Notes: generated by a model from the sequence alone, not told the origin. DNA of 64,000 nucleotides from Actinoplanes regularis (GCF_900188005.1 NZ_FZNR01000001.1:1116001-1180000), one strand, 5' to 3'; numbered from the stretch's first letter, positions 33,651 through 44,181 are shown. Numbers and translations: made by a program.

Positions 33651-34526
33651 TCAGCCGATGAACGGCGGAACGGCGATCCTTCCGGACGCGACCGGCTGAA
33701 CGTGACCGGTGACGGTCACCGCGGTGGCGACGCCGCCCGCGGCGGTCACCGTGCAGTCGAGCACGGACGGTCGCTTCATCTCGACGCCCTGGTGCACCCG
33801 GTAGGCGGAGAGGCCGTCGCCGGGCAGCCGGCCCGCGGCGACCAGCCAGACCCCGAGGCCGAGCGCCGCCGACCCGGTGGCCGGGTCCTCCCAGACGGAC
33901 GTGCCGGGCACGAACACCCGGGCGTGTGCCGTCCCGTCCTCCCACGAGAACACGCTCAGCTCGGTGATCCCGGCCAGTTCGGCCGCCTGGTGGTCGAGAC
34001 GGATGTCGGCCAGCGCGGACCGTCGTACGGGAAGAAAGACCCAATCCAACCCACAGCCCGCCGTACGGGGAACGGCAACCGGGTCGCCGGCGTAGTCGTC
34101 GGCCGTCAGACCGGCGATCTTGAGCAACGTATCGGCCTCGACCGGATCGCCGAGCCGGGGCGCGGCCCCGGTGAGCGTGGCCGCGCCCGCGGCCGTCACC
34201 TCCAGCGGCAGCAGCCCCGCGCCGCATTCCTGCACGACCCGCCCGGGCCCGAAGCGGCCCTGCCGCATCAGCGTCACCGCCGTTCCCACGCTCGGGTGAC
34301 CGGCGAACGGCAGCTCGGCCTCCGTGGTGAAGATCCGAACCCGGTACGTCGCCCCGGGATCGGTCGGTGGCAGCACGAACGTGGTCTCGGCCAGATTGAA
34401 CTCGCGGGCCAGGGTCTGCATCTGATCGGCGCCCAACTGCTCCGCGCCGAACACCACCGCGAGCGGATTTCCGGTGAAGGGCCGATCTGTGAACACGTCG
34501 ACTACCTCGTACGCCACGGTGGACAT
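33651..34526 (-). CDS. PhzF family isomerase/epimerase
   Basis: 291 aa. Begins [23 protein letters not shown] with the catalytic Glu region [12 protein letters not shown], then [19 protein letters not shown], and late [18 protein letters not shown]. These are the diaminopimelate-epimerase-like PhzF blocks, including the DPATGSA phosphate-like loop. Family members isomerise small metabolites; phenazine genes are absent here, so the substrate is unknown. The ATG at 34526 gives [10 protein letters not shown]. Divergent from the MgtE_N gene with only 27 nt between. Confidence 0.92.
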   Translation of the reverse strand: MSTVAYEVVDVFTDRPFTGNPLAVVFGAEQLGADQMQTLAREFNLAETTFVLPPTDPGATYRVRIFTTEAELPFAGHPSVGTAVTLMRQGRFGPGRVVQECGAGLLPLEVTAAGAATLTGAAPRLGDPVEADTLLKIAGLTADDYAGDPVAVPRTAGCGLDWVFLPVRRSALADIRLDHQAAELAGITELSVFSWEDGTAHARVFVPGTSVWEDPATGSAALGLGVWLVAAGRLPGDGLSAYRVHQGVEMKRPSVLDCTVTAAGGVATAVTVTGHVQPVASGRIAVPPFIG

Positions 34527-34553
34527 GTCCGGACCCTAACCTAATCTGGGGCT

Positions 34554-35828
34554 GTGACCATGGGGACGAGGGTTTATCTGGCCCGCCTGGCCGCTCTGCC
34601 GGTGTTCGACCCCAACGGCGACCGGGTCGGGCGGGTGCGGGACGCGGTCATCCGGCTGCGCACCACGAACCGTCCGCCGCAGATCGTCGGTCTGGTGGCC
34701 GAGATGGCGCTGCGCCGGCGGATCTTCCTGCCGATCGGGCGGATAACCAGCATGGACGCCGAGGGGGTCGTGCTCGGTACCGGCACTCTGAACCTGCGCC
34801 GGTTCGAGAAACGGCCGAACGAGTTGCTGATCCTGGCGGACGTGCTGGACCGCCGGGTCACCGTGGCGCCCGAGCAGGAGGGCAGCGACGAGCACCTCGG
34901 CACGGTGGTGGACATCGGCATGGAGCTGAATCGCAACACGGAGTGGGTGGTCACCCGGGTCGCGGTCCGCGAGCACACCGGCCGGCTGGCCCGCCGCGGC
35001 CACGTCTACCAGGTCGAGTACGACCGGGTCCGGGGCCTGGTCGGCCCGACCGACACGCAGGGCACCTCGAACCTGATCGCCCTGCTGGACCAGATGCGCC
35101 CGGCGGACATGGCGAACGCGCTGCAGGACCTGCCGGACGCCCGGCGCAACGAGGTGGCCGCCGCGCTCTCCGACCGCCGGCTCGCCGATGTGCTGGAGGA
35201 GCTGCCCGAGCACGATCAGGTGGAGATCCTGGTCCAGCTGGACCGGGAGCGGGCCGCCGACGTGCTGGAGCGGATGGACCCGGACGACGCCGCCGACCTG
35301 CTCGCCGAGCTGCCGAAGTCCGAGCAGGTGGTGCTGCTGGACCTGATGGAGCCGGACGAGGCCGCACCGGTCCGCCAGCTGATGATCTACCGCCCGGGCA
35401 CCGCCGGCAGCGTGATGACCTCGGAGCCGGTGATCCTCACCCCGGACGCGACGGTCGCCGAGGCGCTGGCCCGGATCCGCGAGCCCGAGCTGTCGCCGGT
35501 GGTCGCGGCGCAGGTGTTCGTGGCCCGGGCACCGAGCGCCACCCCGACCGGGAAGTATCTGGGCATGGTGCATTTCCAGCGGCTGCTCCGGGAATCGCCG
35601 TCCTCGATCGTGGGCGGGCTGGTGGACAGCGGGATCGAACCGCTGCGGCCGGACATCAAGCTGGCCGAGATCACCCGGCGGATGGCGACGTACGACCTGG
35701 TCGCCATGCCTGTGGTGGACGGCACGCACCGGCTGCTCGGCGCGGTCACGGTCGACGACGTGCTGGACCACTCGCTGCCGCGTGACTGGCGTGACCGGGA
35801 CGCCCACGAGGACGGGGAGCCACTGTGA
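34554..35828 (+). CDS. PRC-barrel - MgtE N-terminal - CBS pair protein without channel domain
   Basis: 424 aa. The N-terminal half has two PRC-barrel-like segments (FDPNGDRVGRVRDAVIRL and GTVVDIGMELNRNTEWVV). Then come the MgtE_N superhelix repeats (MANALQDLPDARRNEVAAAL, ADVLEELPEHDQVEIL, DDAADLLAELP) and a CBS pair (GSVMTSEPVILTPDATVAEAL to DLVAMPVVDGTHRLLGAVTVDDVLD). These are the cytosolic Mg2+-sensing parts of MgtE, but the five-helix pore is missing. It overlaps the DUF1003 membrane gene by 4 nt (GTGA). A Mg2+ sensor acting on another partner is inferred. Confidence 0.9.
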   Translation: MTMGTRVYLARLAALPVFDPNGDRVGRVRDAVIRLRTTNRPPQIVGLVAEMALRRRIFLPIGRITSMDAEGVVLGTGTLNLRRFEKRPNELLILADVLDRRVTVAPEQEGSDEHLGTVVDIGMELNRNTEWVVTRVAVREHTGRLARRGHVYQVEYDRVRGLVGPTDTQGTSNLIALLDQMRPADMANALQDLPDARRNEVAAALSDRRLADVLEELPEHDQVEILVQLDRERAADVLERMDPDDAADLLAELPKSEQVVLLDLMEPDEAAPVRQLMIYRPGTAGSVMTSEPVILTPDATVAEALARIREPELSPVVAAQVFVARAPSATPTGKYLGMVHFQRLLRESPSSIVGGLVDSGIEPLRPDIKLAEITRRMATYDLVAMPVVDGTHRLLGAVTVDDVLDHSLPRDWRDRDAHEDGEPL

Positions 35829-36349
35829 GCGAGCCCCGCCGGGACCGCCTGGATCAGCCGCGTGAGCCGGGCCGGATGCAGCTGCCCAAGTTCGATCCGG
35901 AGGCGTTCGGCCGCTGGTCGGAGGGGATCGCGCGGTACATGGGGACGGCGAAGTTCATCGTCTACATGACCGTGGTGATCGGGGCCTGGTTCGCCTGGAA
36001 CACGCTGGCGCCGGAGCGGATGCGGTTCGACCCGTACACGTTCACCTTCCTCACCCTGGTCCTGTCGTTGCAGGCGTCCTACGCCGCGCCGCTGATCCTG
36101 TTGGCGCAGAACCGGCAGGCCGACCGTGATCGCCTGACCATGGAGGAGGATCGACGCCGCGCCACCCTGCAGAAGGCCGACACGGAGTTCCTGGCCCGCG
36201 AGATCGCATCCCTGCGGATCGCTCTCGGTGAGGTCGCGACCAGGGATTTCCTCCGTTCCGAGCTGACCCGGCTGGCCACCGAGCTGGACGACGCGGCGCT
36301 GCGGCGGGAGAAGCGGGCCCGTATGGAGTGGGAGGAAGACCACCCCTGA
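35825..36349 (+). CDS. DUF1003 membrane protein
   Basis: 174 aa. Two TM helices at about 45-100 within the DUF1003 signature: GTAKFIVYMTVVIGAWFAWNTLAP, then FDPYTFTFLTLVLSLQASYAAPLILLAQNRQADRDR. A long charged C-terminal helix follows (coiled-coil-like). The GTG start sits in the GTGA overlap with the MgtE_N gene. The pair is recurrent in actinobacteria. Its function is unknown, but membership in a Mg2+-related operon is a fair inference. Confidence 0.9.
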   Translation: MSEPRRDRLDQPREPGRMQLPKFDPEAFGRWSEGIARYMGTAKFIVYMTVVIGAWFAWNTLAPERMRFDPYTFTFLTLVLSLQASYAAPLILLAQNRQADRDRLTMEEDRRRATLQKADTEFLAREIASLRIALGEVATRDFLRSELTRLATELDDAALRREKRARMEWEEDHP

Positions 36350-36370
36350 CCTCGACGTAGCATGGGCTCC

Positions 36371-37519
36371 ATGTCCGCACCTGCCTCAACCCTCGAGGAC
36401 GCGATCCAGGCCGCTCTGGCGACCGTCGACGACCCCGAGATCCGCCGCCCGATCACCGAACTCGGCATGGTCAAGGGCTTCACCGTCAGCGACGGCCTCG
36501 TCAAGGTCGATCTGCTGCTCACCGTCGCCGGCTGCCCGCTGAGGGACAAGCTGACCACCGACATCACCGCCGCGGTCACCGAGATCCCCGGCATCACCGG
36601 CGCCGAGATCAACTTCGGCGTGATGAGCGAGGAACAGCGGAAGGCGCTTCAGACCACGCTACGTGGCGGCGCCGCCGCCGAGCCGGTCATCCCGTTCGCC
36701 CAGCCCGGCTCCCGGACCAGGGTGTACGCGGTGGCCAGCGGTAAGGGCGGGGTCGGCAAGTCGAGCGTGACGGTGAACCTGGCCGCGGCGCTCGCCAAGC
36801 GGGGCCTGTCGGTCGGCGTGGTCGACGCGGACATCTACGGCCACTCGGTGCCGCGGATGCTCGGTGTGCAGAGCCCGCCCACCCGGGTCGAGGACATGAT
36901 CATGCCGCCGCAGTCGCACGGTGTGAAGGTGATCTCGATCGGCATGTTCACCGCCGGCAACGCCGCGGTGGTCTGGCGGGGCCCGATGCTGCACCGGGCG
37001 TTGCAGCAGTTCCTCGCCGACGTCTACTGGGGCGACCTGGACGTGCTGCTGCTCGACCTGCCGCCGGGCACCGGTGACGTGGCCATCTCCCTGGCCCAGC
37101 TCCTGCCGAACGCGGAGATCCTGGTCGTCACCACCCCGCAGATGGCGGCCGCCGAGGTGGCCGAGCGGGCCGGCGCGATCGCGCTGCAGACCCACCAGCG
37201 GCTGGTCGGCGTGGTGGAGAACATGTCCTGGCTGGAGCTGCCGGACGGCTCCCGGATGGAGGTCTTCGGCGCCGGTGGCGGCGAGACCGTGGCCCAGTCG
37301 CTGACCCAGACGGTCGGCGCCCGGGTGCCGCTGCTCGGGCAGATCCCGCTGGACACGCGGGTCCGCGAGGCCGGCGACGCCGGCACGCCGATCGTGCTGG
37401 CCGACCCGTCGGCCCCGGCTGCGAAGGCGCTCGACGAGGTGGCCGACAAGCTGGCCGTCCGCCGCGAGTCCCTGGTCGGAAAGCCCCTGGGCTTGATGGT
37501 CAACGCCAAACGGGGCTGA
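36371..37519 (+). CDS. mrp: Mrp/NBP35 family Fe-S carrier ATPase
   Basis: 382 aa. An N-terminal MIP18/DUF59 domain (TVDDPEIRRPITELGMV, TVAGCPLRDKL) is fused to the P-loop ATPase: GKGGVGKSS (deviant Walker A, about 124-132), VVDADIYGHSVPRMLG, LLLDLPPGTGDVAISL and VENMSW. A CxxC after VENMSW, seen in many ApbC/Mrp proteins, is missing here; VENMSWLELPDG has none. The family delivers Fe-S clusters. The ATG at 36371 (MSAPASTLED) is preferred over one 9 nt earlier; neither has a clear RBS. It ends 3 nt from the convergent tatB. Confidence 0.92.
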   Translation: MSAPASTLEDAIQAALATVDDPEIRRPITELGMVKGFTVSDGLVKVDLLLTVAGCPLRDKLTTDITAAVTEIPGITGAEINFGVMSEEQRKALQTTLRGGAAAEPVIPFAQPGSRTRVYAVASGKGGVGKSSVTVNLAAALAKRGLSVGVVDADIYGHSVPRMLGVQSPPTRVEDMIMPPQSHGVKVISIGMFTAGNAAVVWRGPMLHRALQQFLADVYWGDLDVLLLDLPPGTGDVAISLAQLLPNAEILVVTTPQMAAAEVAERAGAIALQTHQRLVGVVENMSWLELPDGSRMEVFGAGGGETVAQSLTQTVGARVPLLGQIPLDTRVREAGDAGTPIVLADPSAPAAKALDEVADKLAVRRESLVGKPLGLMVNAKRG

Positions 37520-37522
37520 CGC

Positions 37523-37951
37523 CTACGTCGCGTCCAGATCAAAGCGCTGCGCCGGTCGAGGGCTCTCGGCCGGCGCGCTGCTTTTGCCGACGCTCCGCAG
37601 GTCGGAGGCGGTCTCGTTGAGGTTCGCCTTCACGCCGTTCAGGTCGGACTTGACGCCGTTCAGATCCTGCTTCACGTCGTCGAAGAGGCTCTGCAGCGGC
37701 TTGCGCAGCGCCTGCTCCTCATCCTCGCTGAGGATGTGCTTGCGGATGAACGCCTTCGGATGCAGATCCTCGAGCTGGATGTCGGTGCCCAGTTCCTTGC
37801 TCAGGTCCGAGGTCGCGTTCTGTGCCATCGAGCGCAGCCCGCGCAGCATCCGCAGCCCGTCCCCGATGACCTTGGGCAGGCGTTCCCCGAAGATCAGCAG
37901 TGCGAGCATCAGCAGCGCGCCGATCTCCCACCAGTTCAGATTCTCGAACAC
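37523..37951 (-). CDS. tatB: Sec-independent translocase subunit TatB
   Basis: 142 aa. The N-terminal TM helix ENLNWWEIGALLMLALLIFGERLPKVIGDGLRML has the TatA/B hinge (FGERLPK). An amphipathic helix and a charged C-terminal domain follow with an 11/7-residue repetitive segment (DLNGVKSDLNGVKANLNE) likely forming a coiled coil. TatB binds twin-Arg signal peptides with TatC. The GTG at 37951 has GGGGAGG 6-8 nt upstream; frames upstream are not conserved. It lies 72 nt downstream of htrA, same strand, as in the mycobacterial sigE-rseA-htrA-tatB cluster. Confidence 0.92.
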   Translation of the reverse strand: MFENLNWWEIGALLMLALLIFGERLPKVIGDGLRMLRGLRSMAQNATSDLSKELGTDIQLEDLHPKAFIRKHILSEDEEQALRKPLQSLFDDVKQDLNGVKSDLNGVKANLNETASDLRSVGKSSAPAESPRPAQRFDLDAT

Positions 37952-38023
37952 GAGCGACCTCCCCACAGCGTCCGGGGGCAAGCGTACGCACGCGACCTGT
38001 GCTCCGGACACCCCACCTGGCTG

Positions 38024-39304
38024 TCAGTTCGTGTCGGCGGCCAGGGTCACCGAGGCGGAGCCGGTCTTGGTACCCCGCCGGTACTCCACCGCGACCACCG
38101 CGCCGGGCGCGTGCTTGCGCACCAGGGCGATCAGATCGGTGCCGTCCTGCACCGGGTGACCGTCAATCTTGGTGAGCACGTCACCGGCCTTCAGACCGGC
38201 CGCGGCGGCCGGACCGGCCCGCTCCACCGAGCGCAGTTTGGCGCCGCCGGCACTGCCGGCGGCGTTGACCTCCGCGCCGATGACCGTGCGCCGGGCCTTC
38301 CCGGTGTCGATGATGTCCTGCGCGATCCGCTTGGCCTGGTTGATCGGGATGGCGAAGGCGAGACCGATGTTGCCGGCCTCGTTGTCCGCACCGCCCACCG
38401 AACGGATCACCGAGTTCACCCCGATCACCTCGCCGCCCGCGCTCACCAGCGGACCACCGGAGTTGCCCTGGTTGACCGCGGCGTCGGTCTGGATGGCCGC
38501 GTAGTACCGGGTGGTGCCACCGGACTCGCCGGCCTCGATGGTGCGGTCCAGGGCGCTGACGATGCCGTACGTCACGGTGTTCTCCAGCGCGAGCGGCGAA
38601 CCGAACGCGAGCACCGGATCACCCACCGCGAGCGCGTCGGAGTCACCGAACTCCACCACGGGCAGCCCGGACTTTGCGATTTTGATCACCGCGATGTCCG
38701 ACTCCGGGGCACGCCCCACGAGCTTTGCGGAGGCCGTGGAGCCGTCGCTGAACGAGACCGTCATGGTGTTGCCGGCCCCGTCGACCACGTGGTCGTTGGT
38801 GATCACGTAACCGTCCGCGGAGACCACGAACCCGGAGCCGATCGCGCCGGTCACGTGCACCGTGACGACGCTGGGCTGGACCTGCTTGGCCACCCCGGCC
38901 AGCGACCCGGGGTCCCGGGCGACCACCGCCGGGCTCTGCTGCCCGGTCCCGCCGAGCTGGATCCCGCCGCTGCTCGCGTAGCCACCGCGGACCGCGAAGA
39001 CGAAGCCGAGCGTGCCACCGAGACCGCCCGCGAGCAGGGCGGTGATCGTGGAGATCAGCAGGATCAGGGAGAGCGGACGGCGCGGGGCGTCGGGGTCCGG
39101 CACCGGGTCGAGAGGCGGGCCGCCGGACGGTGGGGGTGGTGGGAGCACGACGGCGGACGGGGCCCACGGGTCCCGCCAGGGATCGTTCAGCGCGTCGGTC
39201 CACCAGGGTGACCCGGGCGGCGGCTGGTGCTCACCGGGCGCAGACGACGCCGTGGGTGGCCGGCGCCAGTTCCAGCCGTCGGTCACGTCGGGGCCTCCAG
39301 TCAT
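38024..39304 (-). CDS. HtrA/DegP-like membrane serine protease with PDZ domain
   Basis: 426 aa. A Pro-rich cytoplasmic tail (1-77) precedes one TM helix (about 78-104). The trypsin-like domain has the catalytic triad His172 (ITNDHVVD), Asp203 (SDIAVIKI) and Ser282 (QGNSGGPL). A C-terminal PDZ domain (about 330-420) contains RAGPAAAAGLKAGDVLTKIDG. Envelope quality-control protease. The ATG at 39304 gives MTGGPDVTDG; longer in-frame starts lack similarity. It is followed by tatB. The ECF sigma factor and anti-sigma genes normally found upstream in related genomes are absent here. Confidence 0.92.
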   Translation of the reverse strand: MTGGPDVTDGWNWRRPPTASSAPGEHQPPPGSPWWTDALNDPWRDPWAPSAVVLPPPPPSGGPPLDPVPDPDAPRRPLSLILLISTITALLAGGLGGTLGFVFAVRGGYASSGGIQLGGTGQQSPAVVARDPGSLAGVAKQVQPSVVTVHVTGAIGSGFVVSADGYVITNDHVVDGAGNTMTVSFSDGSTASAKLVGRAPESDIAVIKIAKSGLPVVEFGDSDALAVGDPVLAFGSPLALENTVTYGIVSALDRTIEAGESGGTTRYYAAIQTDAAVNQGNSGGPLVSAGGEVIGVNSVIRSVGGADNEAGNIGLAFAIPINQAKRIAQDIIDTGKARRTVIGAEVNAAGSAGGAKLRSVERAGPAAAAGLKAGDVLTKIDGHPVQDGTDLIALVRKHAPGAVVAVEYRRGTKTGSASVTLAADTN

Positions 39305-39543
39305 CGCTCGCCCGGCTCCGCATCCAGGATGACACGGATTCGGCCCGCCGCGCCGTCCAGCCATGGCCTCGAGGTCCCGACTGGGCTGTTTATCCATCGA
39401 CGGCACCGTGCATCACGGGTGGACATCGCTCTACTCTCTTATCCGATGTGCGCGGTTCCGCCGCCACGTCGCCCCTCGCCGCACGGAGGTTCGTCATCAT
39501 CGGTCCTGCCGCCCGCTCCTTCGGCCAGCCATCGGGTCCCTCC

Positions 39544-40128
39544 ATGCCCTTCGCCGAGACCTACGCGACCGAGGACCCGATCCTGCAGACGGCTCGCTCG
39601 CTCGCGCATGAGCTCGGCCTGCCCTGTGTCTCACCCGCCGCCGGCTCCGTGCTGCGCCTGCTGGCCGCCGCCGGCAACGCCAAAGCGGTCGTCGAGATCG
39701 GCACCGGCACCGGGGTGAGCGGCATCTGGCTGCTGCGCGGCATGCGCCCGGACGGGGTGCTCACCACCATCGACGTCGAGCACGAGCACCAGCGGATCGC
39801 CCGGCGGGTGTTCGTCGAGGCCGGCTTCGCGCCGTCGCGGACCCGGATCATCAGCGGGCGGTCGCTGGACGTGCTCCCCCGGCTGGCCGACGGGGCGTAC
39901 GACCTGATCTTCGTGGACGCCGACACCACCGAGTTCGCCGCGTGCACCGAGGCGGCGCTGCGGCTGCTGCGCCCCGGCGGCGTGCTGGTCGTGAACGGGG
40001 TGCACGCCGGCGGCCGGATCACCGATCCGGCCGCCCGTGACGTGGACACCCTCACCGTGCGCGAGACGGTGAAGACGATCCGGGAGTCCGAGGAGTGGAT
40101 CGCCGCGGTCATCTCGGCCGGAGCCGGA

Positions 40129-40155
<27 letters not shown>
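39544..40155 (+). CDS. Class I SAM-dependent O-methyltransferase (Rv1220c-like)
   Basis: 203 aa from ATG 39544. Motif I VVEIGTGTGVSGIWLL, then GVLTTIDVEHEHQRIAR, YDLIFVDADTTEF and LRLLRPGGVLVVNGV are typical of the caffeoyl-CoA/catechol-type O-methyltransferase family. The pattern and gene context match mycobacterial Rv1220c, which is divergent from sigE. The start is uncertain: GGAGG at 39485-39489 points to a start near 39496, where the in-frame codon is ATC, and no ATG or GTG fits. Its 3' end overlaps the convergent pepA by 27 nt. Confidence 0.88.
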
Positions 40156-41547
<1,392 letters not shown>

Positions 41548-41577
41548 GGGAGGATGACCTTTCCCTGAGACGTGGAA

Positions 41578-41613
41578 AGCCCGCCGGTACGGGCGGTACC
41601 GTACCGGCGGGCT
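41578..41613 (-). terminator. Strong hairpin between the DUF3117 gene and pepA
   Basis: AGCCCGCCGGTACGG (41578-41592) pairs perfectly with CCGTACCGGCGGGCT (41599-41613), a 15-bp stem with a 6-nt loop. It lies 12 nt past the DUF3117 stop and just upstream of the pepA start; TTTCCACG follows on the minus strand. Confidence 0.88.
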
Positions 41614-41624
41614 CGCGTGAAACG

Positions 41625-41792
41625 TCAGCCGGCGATCGACTTCAACGCGTCACCCAGCGCGTTGGCCTCGTCCGGGGTCATCTCCACGACGAGACGGCCA
41701 CCACCCTCCAGCGGGACGCGCATGACGATGCCACGCCCCTCCTTGGTGACCTCCAGCGGACCATCGCCCGTCCGCGGCTTCATCGCCGCCAT
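41625..41792 (-). CDS. DUF3117 small protein (Rv1211-like)
   Basis: 55 aa: MAAMKPRTGDGPLEVTKEGR, then IVMRVPLEGGGRLVVEMTPDEANALGDAL. This short sequence is almost invariant across actinobacteria and has no known role. The ATG at 41792 has GGGGAG 6 nt upstream, which excludes the in-frame ATG 81 nt earlier. In mycobacteria the homologue sits beside tagA and the DivIVA-domain gene; here those lie about 2.5 kb further on. Confidence 0.95.
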   Translation of the reverse strand: MAAMKPRTGDGPLEVTKEGRGIVMRVPLEGGGRLVVEMTPDEANALGDALKSIAG

Positions 41793-42065
41793 CTTGTCTC
41801 CCCTCAGACCTACGTCAGGGTCGGTGGGTTGCCCCACAGCCACTTGCTCCTGGAATGCCAGCAGCCGCGTCACGTGCTCAGCCCCACGTGACGCGGTGCT
41901 CGTTTCCGACCGGCGGCCGTACAGGCCGTTTCACGTCTTCACGCGTTGCGGCCCACCGTGCCGATCAAACATTTTCCCTGATGAACACCGGCGAACCCAA
42001 ACCCAGCCCGGGCGGATGTGACAGCGTCTAGCATATCGTCTTTTGGGCTGTCACAATGTGCGGTC

Positions 42066-42881
42066 ATGCAGGCGCGGTCCGCACTCTTCGACCTGTACGG
42101 CGACTACCTGCGCACCCGCGGCTCGCGAGCCCCGGTCGCCGCCCTCGTGCGGCTGCTCGCTCCGCTGGACATCGCGGCCCCGGCAGTCCGCACCGCAGTG
42201 TCGCGAATGGTGCGACAGGGCTGGCTGCATCCGCTGCGCATGACCTCCGGACCGGGCTATCTGCTCACTCCCAAGGCGGCGCGGCGGCTTGACGAGGCCA
42301 CCGCGCGGGTGTACCGAATCGGACGCGGCGGCTGGGACGGCCGCTTCGATCTGGTCCTGCTGCACGACCCGCCACTGGCCCGCCGGGAGACGGAACGGCT
42401 CGCCTTCCTCGGGTACGGGCCCCTCAGCGAACAGGTGTGGGTCGCCCCGCGAGCGTCGGACGAGTTGGACGCGGTGCTCCAGGAGGCCGGGGCGGGTTAC
42501 GAACGGTTCAGCGCGGCTCACTCGGCCGGCTCGGCCGGGGCCAACGCGATCGTCCGCAAGGCCTGGGATCTGGACCGGATCGGACGGTCGTACCAGGACT
42601 TCGAGGCCGAGCTACAGCCGGTGGTGAAGGCGGTCACCGTGCGTAGCCCGGACGAGGAGGCGTACGCGGCCCGCTTCCGCCTGGTGCACGCCTGGCGCTC
42701 GTTCCTCTTCCACGATCCACAGTTGCCCACGCCGCTGTTGCCACCCGGCTGGCCGGGCGTCCACGCCGCCGCCTTCTTCGACAAGCACGCCGCCCGGCTG
42801 CGTCCCGCCGCCGATCGTTACGTCGAACGTTGCCTGCACCCGGCCCACAGGAGCGGCCGTGTGGGATTCTCTGACACATGA
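42066..42881 (+). CDS. PaaX-family transcriptional repressor
   Basis: 271 aa. The N-terminal winged helix ARSALFDLYGDYLRTRGSRAPVAALVRLL continues with VRTAVSRMVRQGWLHPLR. The middle is the PaaX domain (WDGRFDLVLLHDPP, RRETERLAFLGYGPLSEQVWVAPR), and the PaaX C-terminal block is ARFRLVHAWRSFLFHDPQLPTPLLPPGWPG. PaaX represses phenylacetate catabolism and is relieved by phenylacetyl-CoA. The ATG at 42066 is the start nearest the HTH. It overlaps the crotonase gene as ATGA. No paaABCDE genes are in the window. Confidence 0.92.
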   Translation: MQARSALFDLYGDYLRTRGSRAPVAALVRLLAPLDIAAPAVRTAVSRMVRQGWLHPLRMTSGPGYLLTPKAARRLDEATARVYRIGRGGWDGRFDLVLLHDPPLARRETERLAFLGYGPLSEQVWVAPRASDELDAVLQEAGAGYERFSAAHSAGSAGANAIVRKAWDLDRIGRSYQDFEAELQPVVKAVTVRSPDEEAYAARFRLVHAWRSFLFHDPQLPTPLLPPGWPGVHAAAFFDKHAARLRPAADRYVERCLHPAHRSGRVGFSDT

Positions 42882-43666
42882 CCGACGCGCTCCTCGTCGA
42901 CCGCACTGACGCGGTCGTCACATTGACCCTGAACCGCCCCGAGGCGATGAACTCCTTCACCGTGGACCTCAAGGTGGCCCTCCGGGACACCCTGGCCGAG
43001 CTGGAGACCGACCGGTCCTGCCGGGCGATCGTCCTGGCCGGTGCCGGTGCGGCCTTCTGCGGCGGCCAGGACCTGCGCGAGCACGCGGAGCTGCTGGGGC
43101 AGGGCCACACCGACCTGAACACCGTCCAGGTGCACTACAACCCGATCGCGCAGCGGCTCGCCAGCATGCCGAAGCCGGTGATCGCGGCCGTGCGCGGGAT
43201 GGCGGCCGGCGCGGGCGCGTCGCTGGCGATGCTCGCCGACTTCCGGATCGGCGGGCCGAAGACGTCGTTCCTGATGGCCTTCGCCAACGTCGGCCTGGCC
43301 GGCGACAGCGGCATCTCCTGGTCGCTGCCGCGGATCGTCGGGCACGCCCGGGCGGTCGAACTGCTGCTGCTCGCCGAGCCGGTGAAGGCGCAGCGGGCGT
43401 ACGAGATCGGCATGCTCACCCGGCTGCTCGAGGACGACGAGCAGGTGCTGCCGGTGGCCCAGGAGCTGGCCGCCCGGATGGCCGCCGGGCCGACCCTGGC
43501 CTATGGCGCGATCAAGCGGGAGCTGTCGATCGGCGACGCCGGCACGCTCTCCGACGCGCTCGCCGCCGAGGCCCAGGCGCAGGCGATCTGCGGGGCGACG
43601 GCGGACCACCGGAACGCGGTCGACGCGTTCGTCAACAAGCGGAAGCCGGTTTACGAGGGCCGCTAG
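42878..43666 (+). CDS. Enoyl-CoA hydratase/isomerase, PaaG-like
   Basis: 262 aa crotonase fold. Blocks are VVTLTLNRPEAMNSF, the CoA loop GAGAAFCGGQDLRE, the oxyanion-hole AVRGMAAGAGASLAM, and GLAGDSGISWSLPRIVG. The last has the single Asp of PaaG-type 1,2-epoxyphenylacetyl-CoA isomerases instead of the hydratase Glu pair. The start is coupled to paaX by ATGA, which supports a role in phenylacetyl-CoA or related aryl-CoA degradation. The 3' end overlaps the convergent hypothetical gene by 4 nt. Confidence 0.9.
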   Translation: MTDALLVDRTDAVVTLTLNRPEAMNSFTVDLKVALRDTLAELETDRSCRAIVLAGAGAAFCGGQDLREHAELLGQGHTDLNTVQVHYNPIAQRLASMPKPVIAAVRGMAAGAGASLAMLADFRIGGPKTSFLMAFANVGLAGDSGISWSLPRIVGHARAVELLLLAEPVKAQRAYEIGMLTRLLEDDEQVLPVAQELAARMAAGPTLAYGAIKRELSIGDAGTLSDALAAEAQAQAICGATADHRNAVDAFVNKRKPVYEGR

Positions 43667-44181
43667 TCCTCGTCTTCCTCATCTTCTTCCTCGGGGTCCT
43701 GGTTCGCCTCGACCCCGAGGACGAAGGCCTGCATCGCCAGCTCGTCACCGGACGGCCAGACATAGGTCGGCAGCTCCCGGGGGCCCAGCTCGTTCACGTG
43801 CGACCAGAACTGCCGGACCGCCTCGGCCGGACCCGACGCCTCGATCGGCATCGCCACGCTGACCAGCCAGTTGCGCTTCGGCCGGGCCGCGCCGAGCCGG
43901 TCGGCGAAGCGCCGGAAGTCGGCCTCCGCCACGGCGCCGCCGGAGGCCAGCTCACCGGCCGGGACCGGCTCGTCGAAGGCCCGGCGCAGGTACGCCAGGG
44001 CCAGGTACTCGCCCGCCTTCTCGACCCGGGCCAGCGCCACGACCTGCTCGTCGGCGATCAGGAGGGCCTCGTCACCGGCGGACACCCCGGCCGGGCCGCC
44101 CGCCACCACCACGACGTCCTGCTGGAACAGACGTTCCGTCGCCCACTGCTCCGAAGGGATGATCACCGACCATTGCGCCAT
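43663..44181 (-). CDS. Conserved hypothetical protein with acidic tail
   Basis: 172 aa: MAQWSVIIPSEQWATERLFQ, then VVVVAGGPAGVSAGDEALL, VVALARVEKAGEYLALAYLRR, and a C-terminus ending PEEEDEEDED. Alternating strands and helices suggest a compact alpha/beta protein, but I recognise no family. The acidic tail is encoded by the codons nearest the convergent crotonase gene. It lies 13 nt downstream of tag on the same strand and may be the last gene of the divIVA-like/SRPBCC/tag unit. Confidence 0.78.
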   Translation of the reverse strand: MAQWSVIIPSEQWATERLFQQDVVVVAGGPAGVSAGDEALLIADEQVVALARVEKAGEYLALAYLRRAFDEPVPAGELASGGAVAEADFRRFADRLGAARPKRNWLVSVAMPIEASGPAEAVRQFWSHVNELGPRELPTYVWPSGDELAMQAFVLGVEANQDPEEEDEEDED

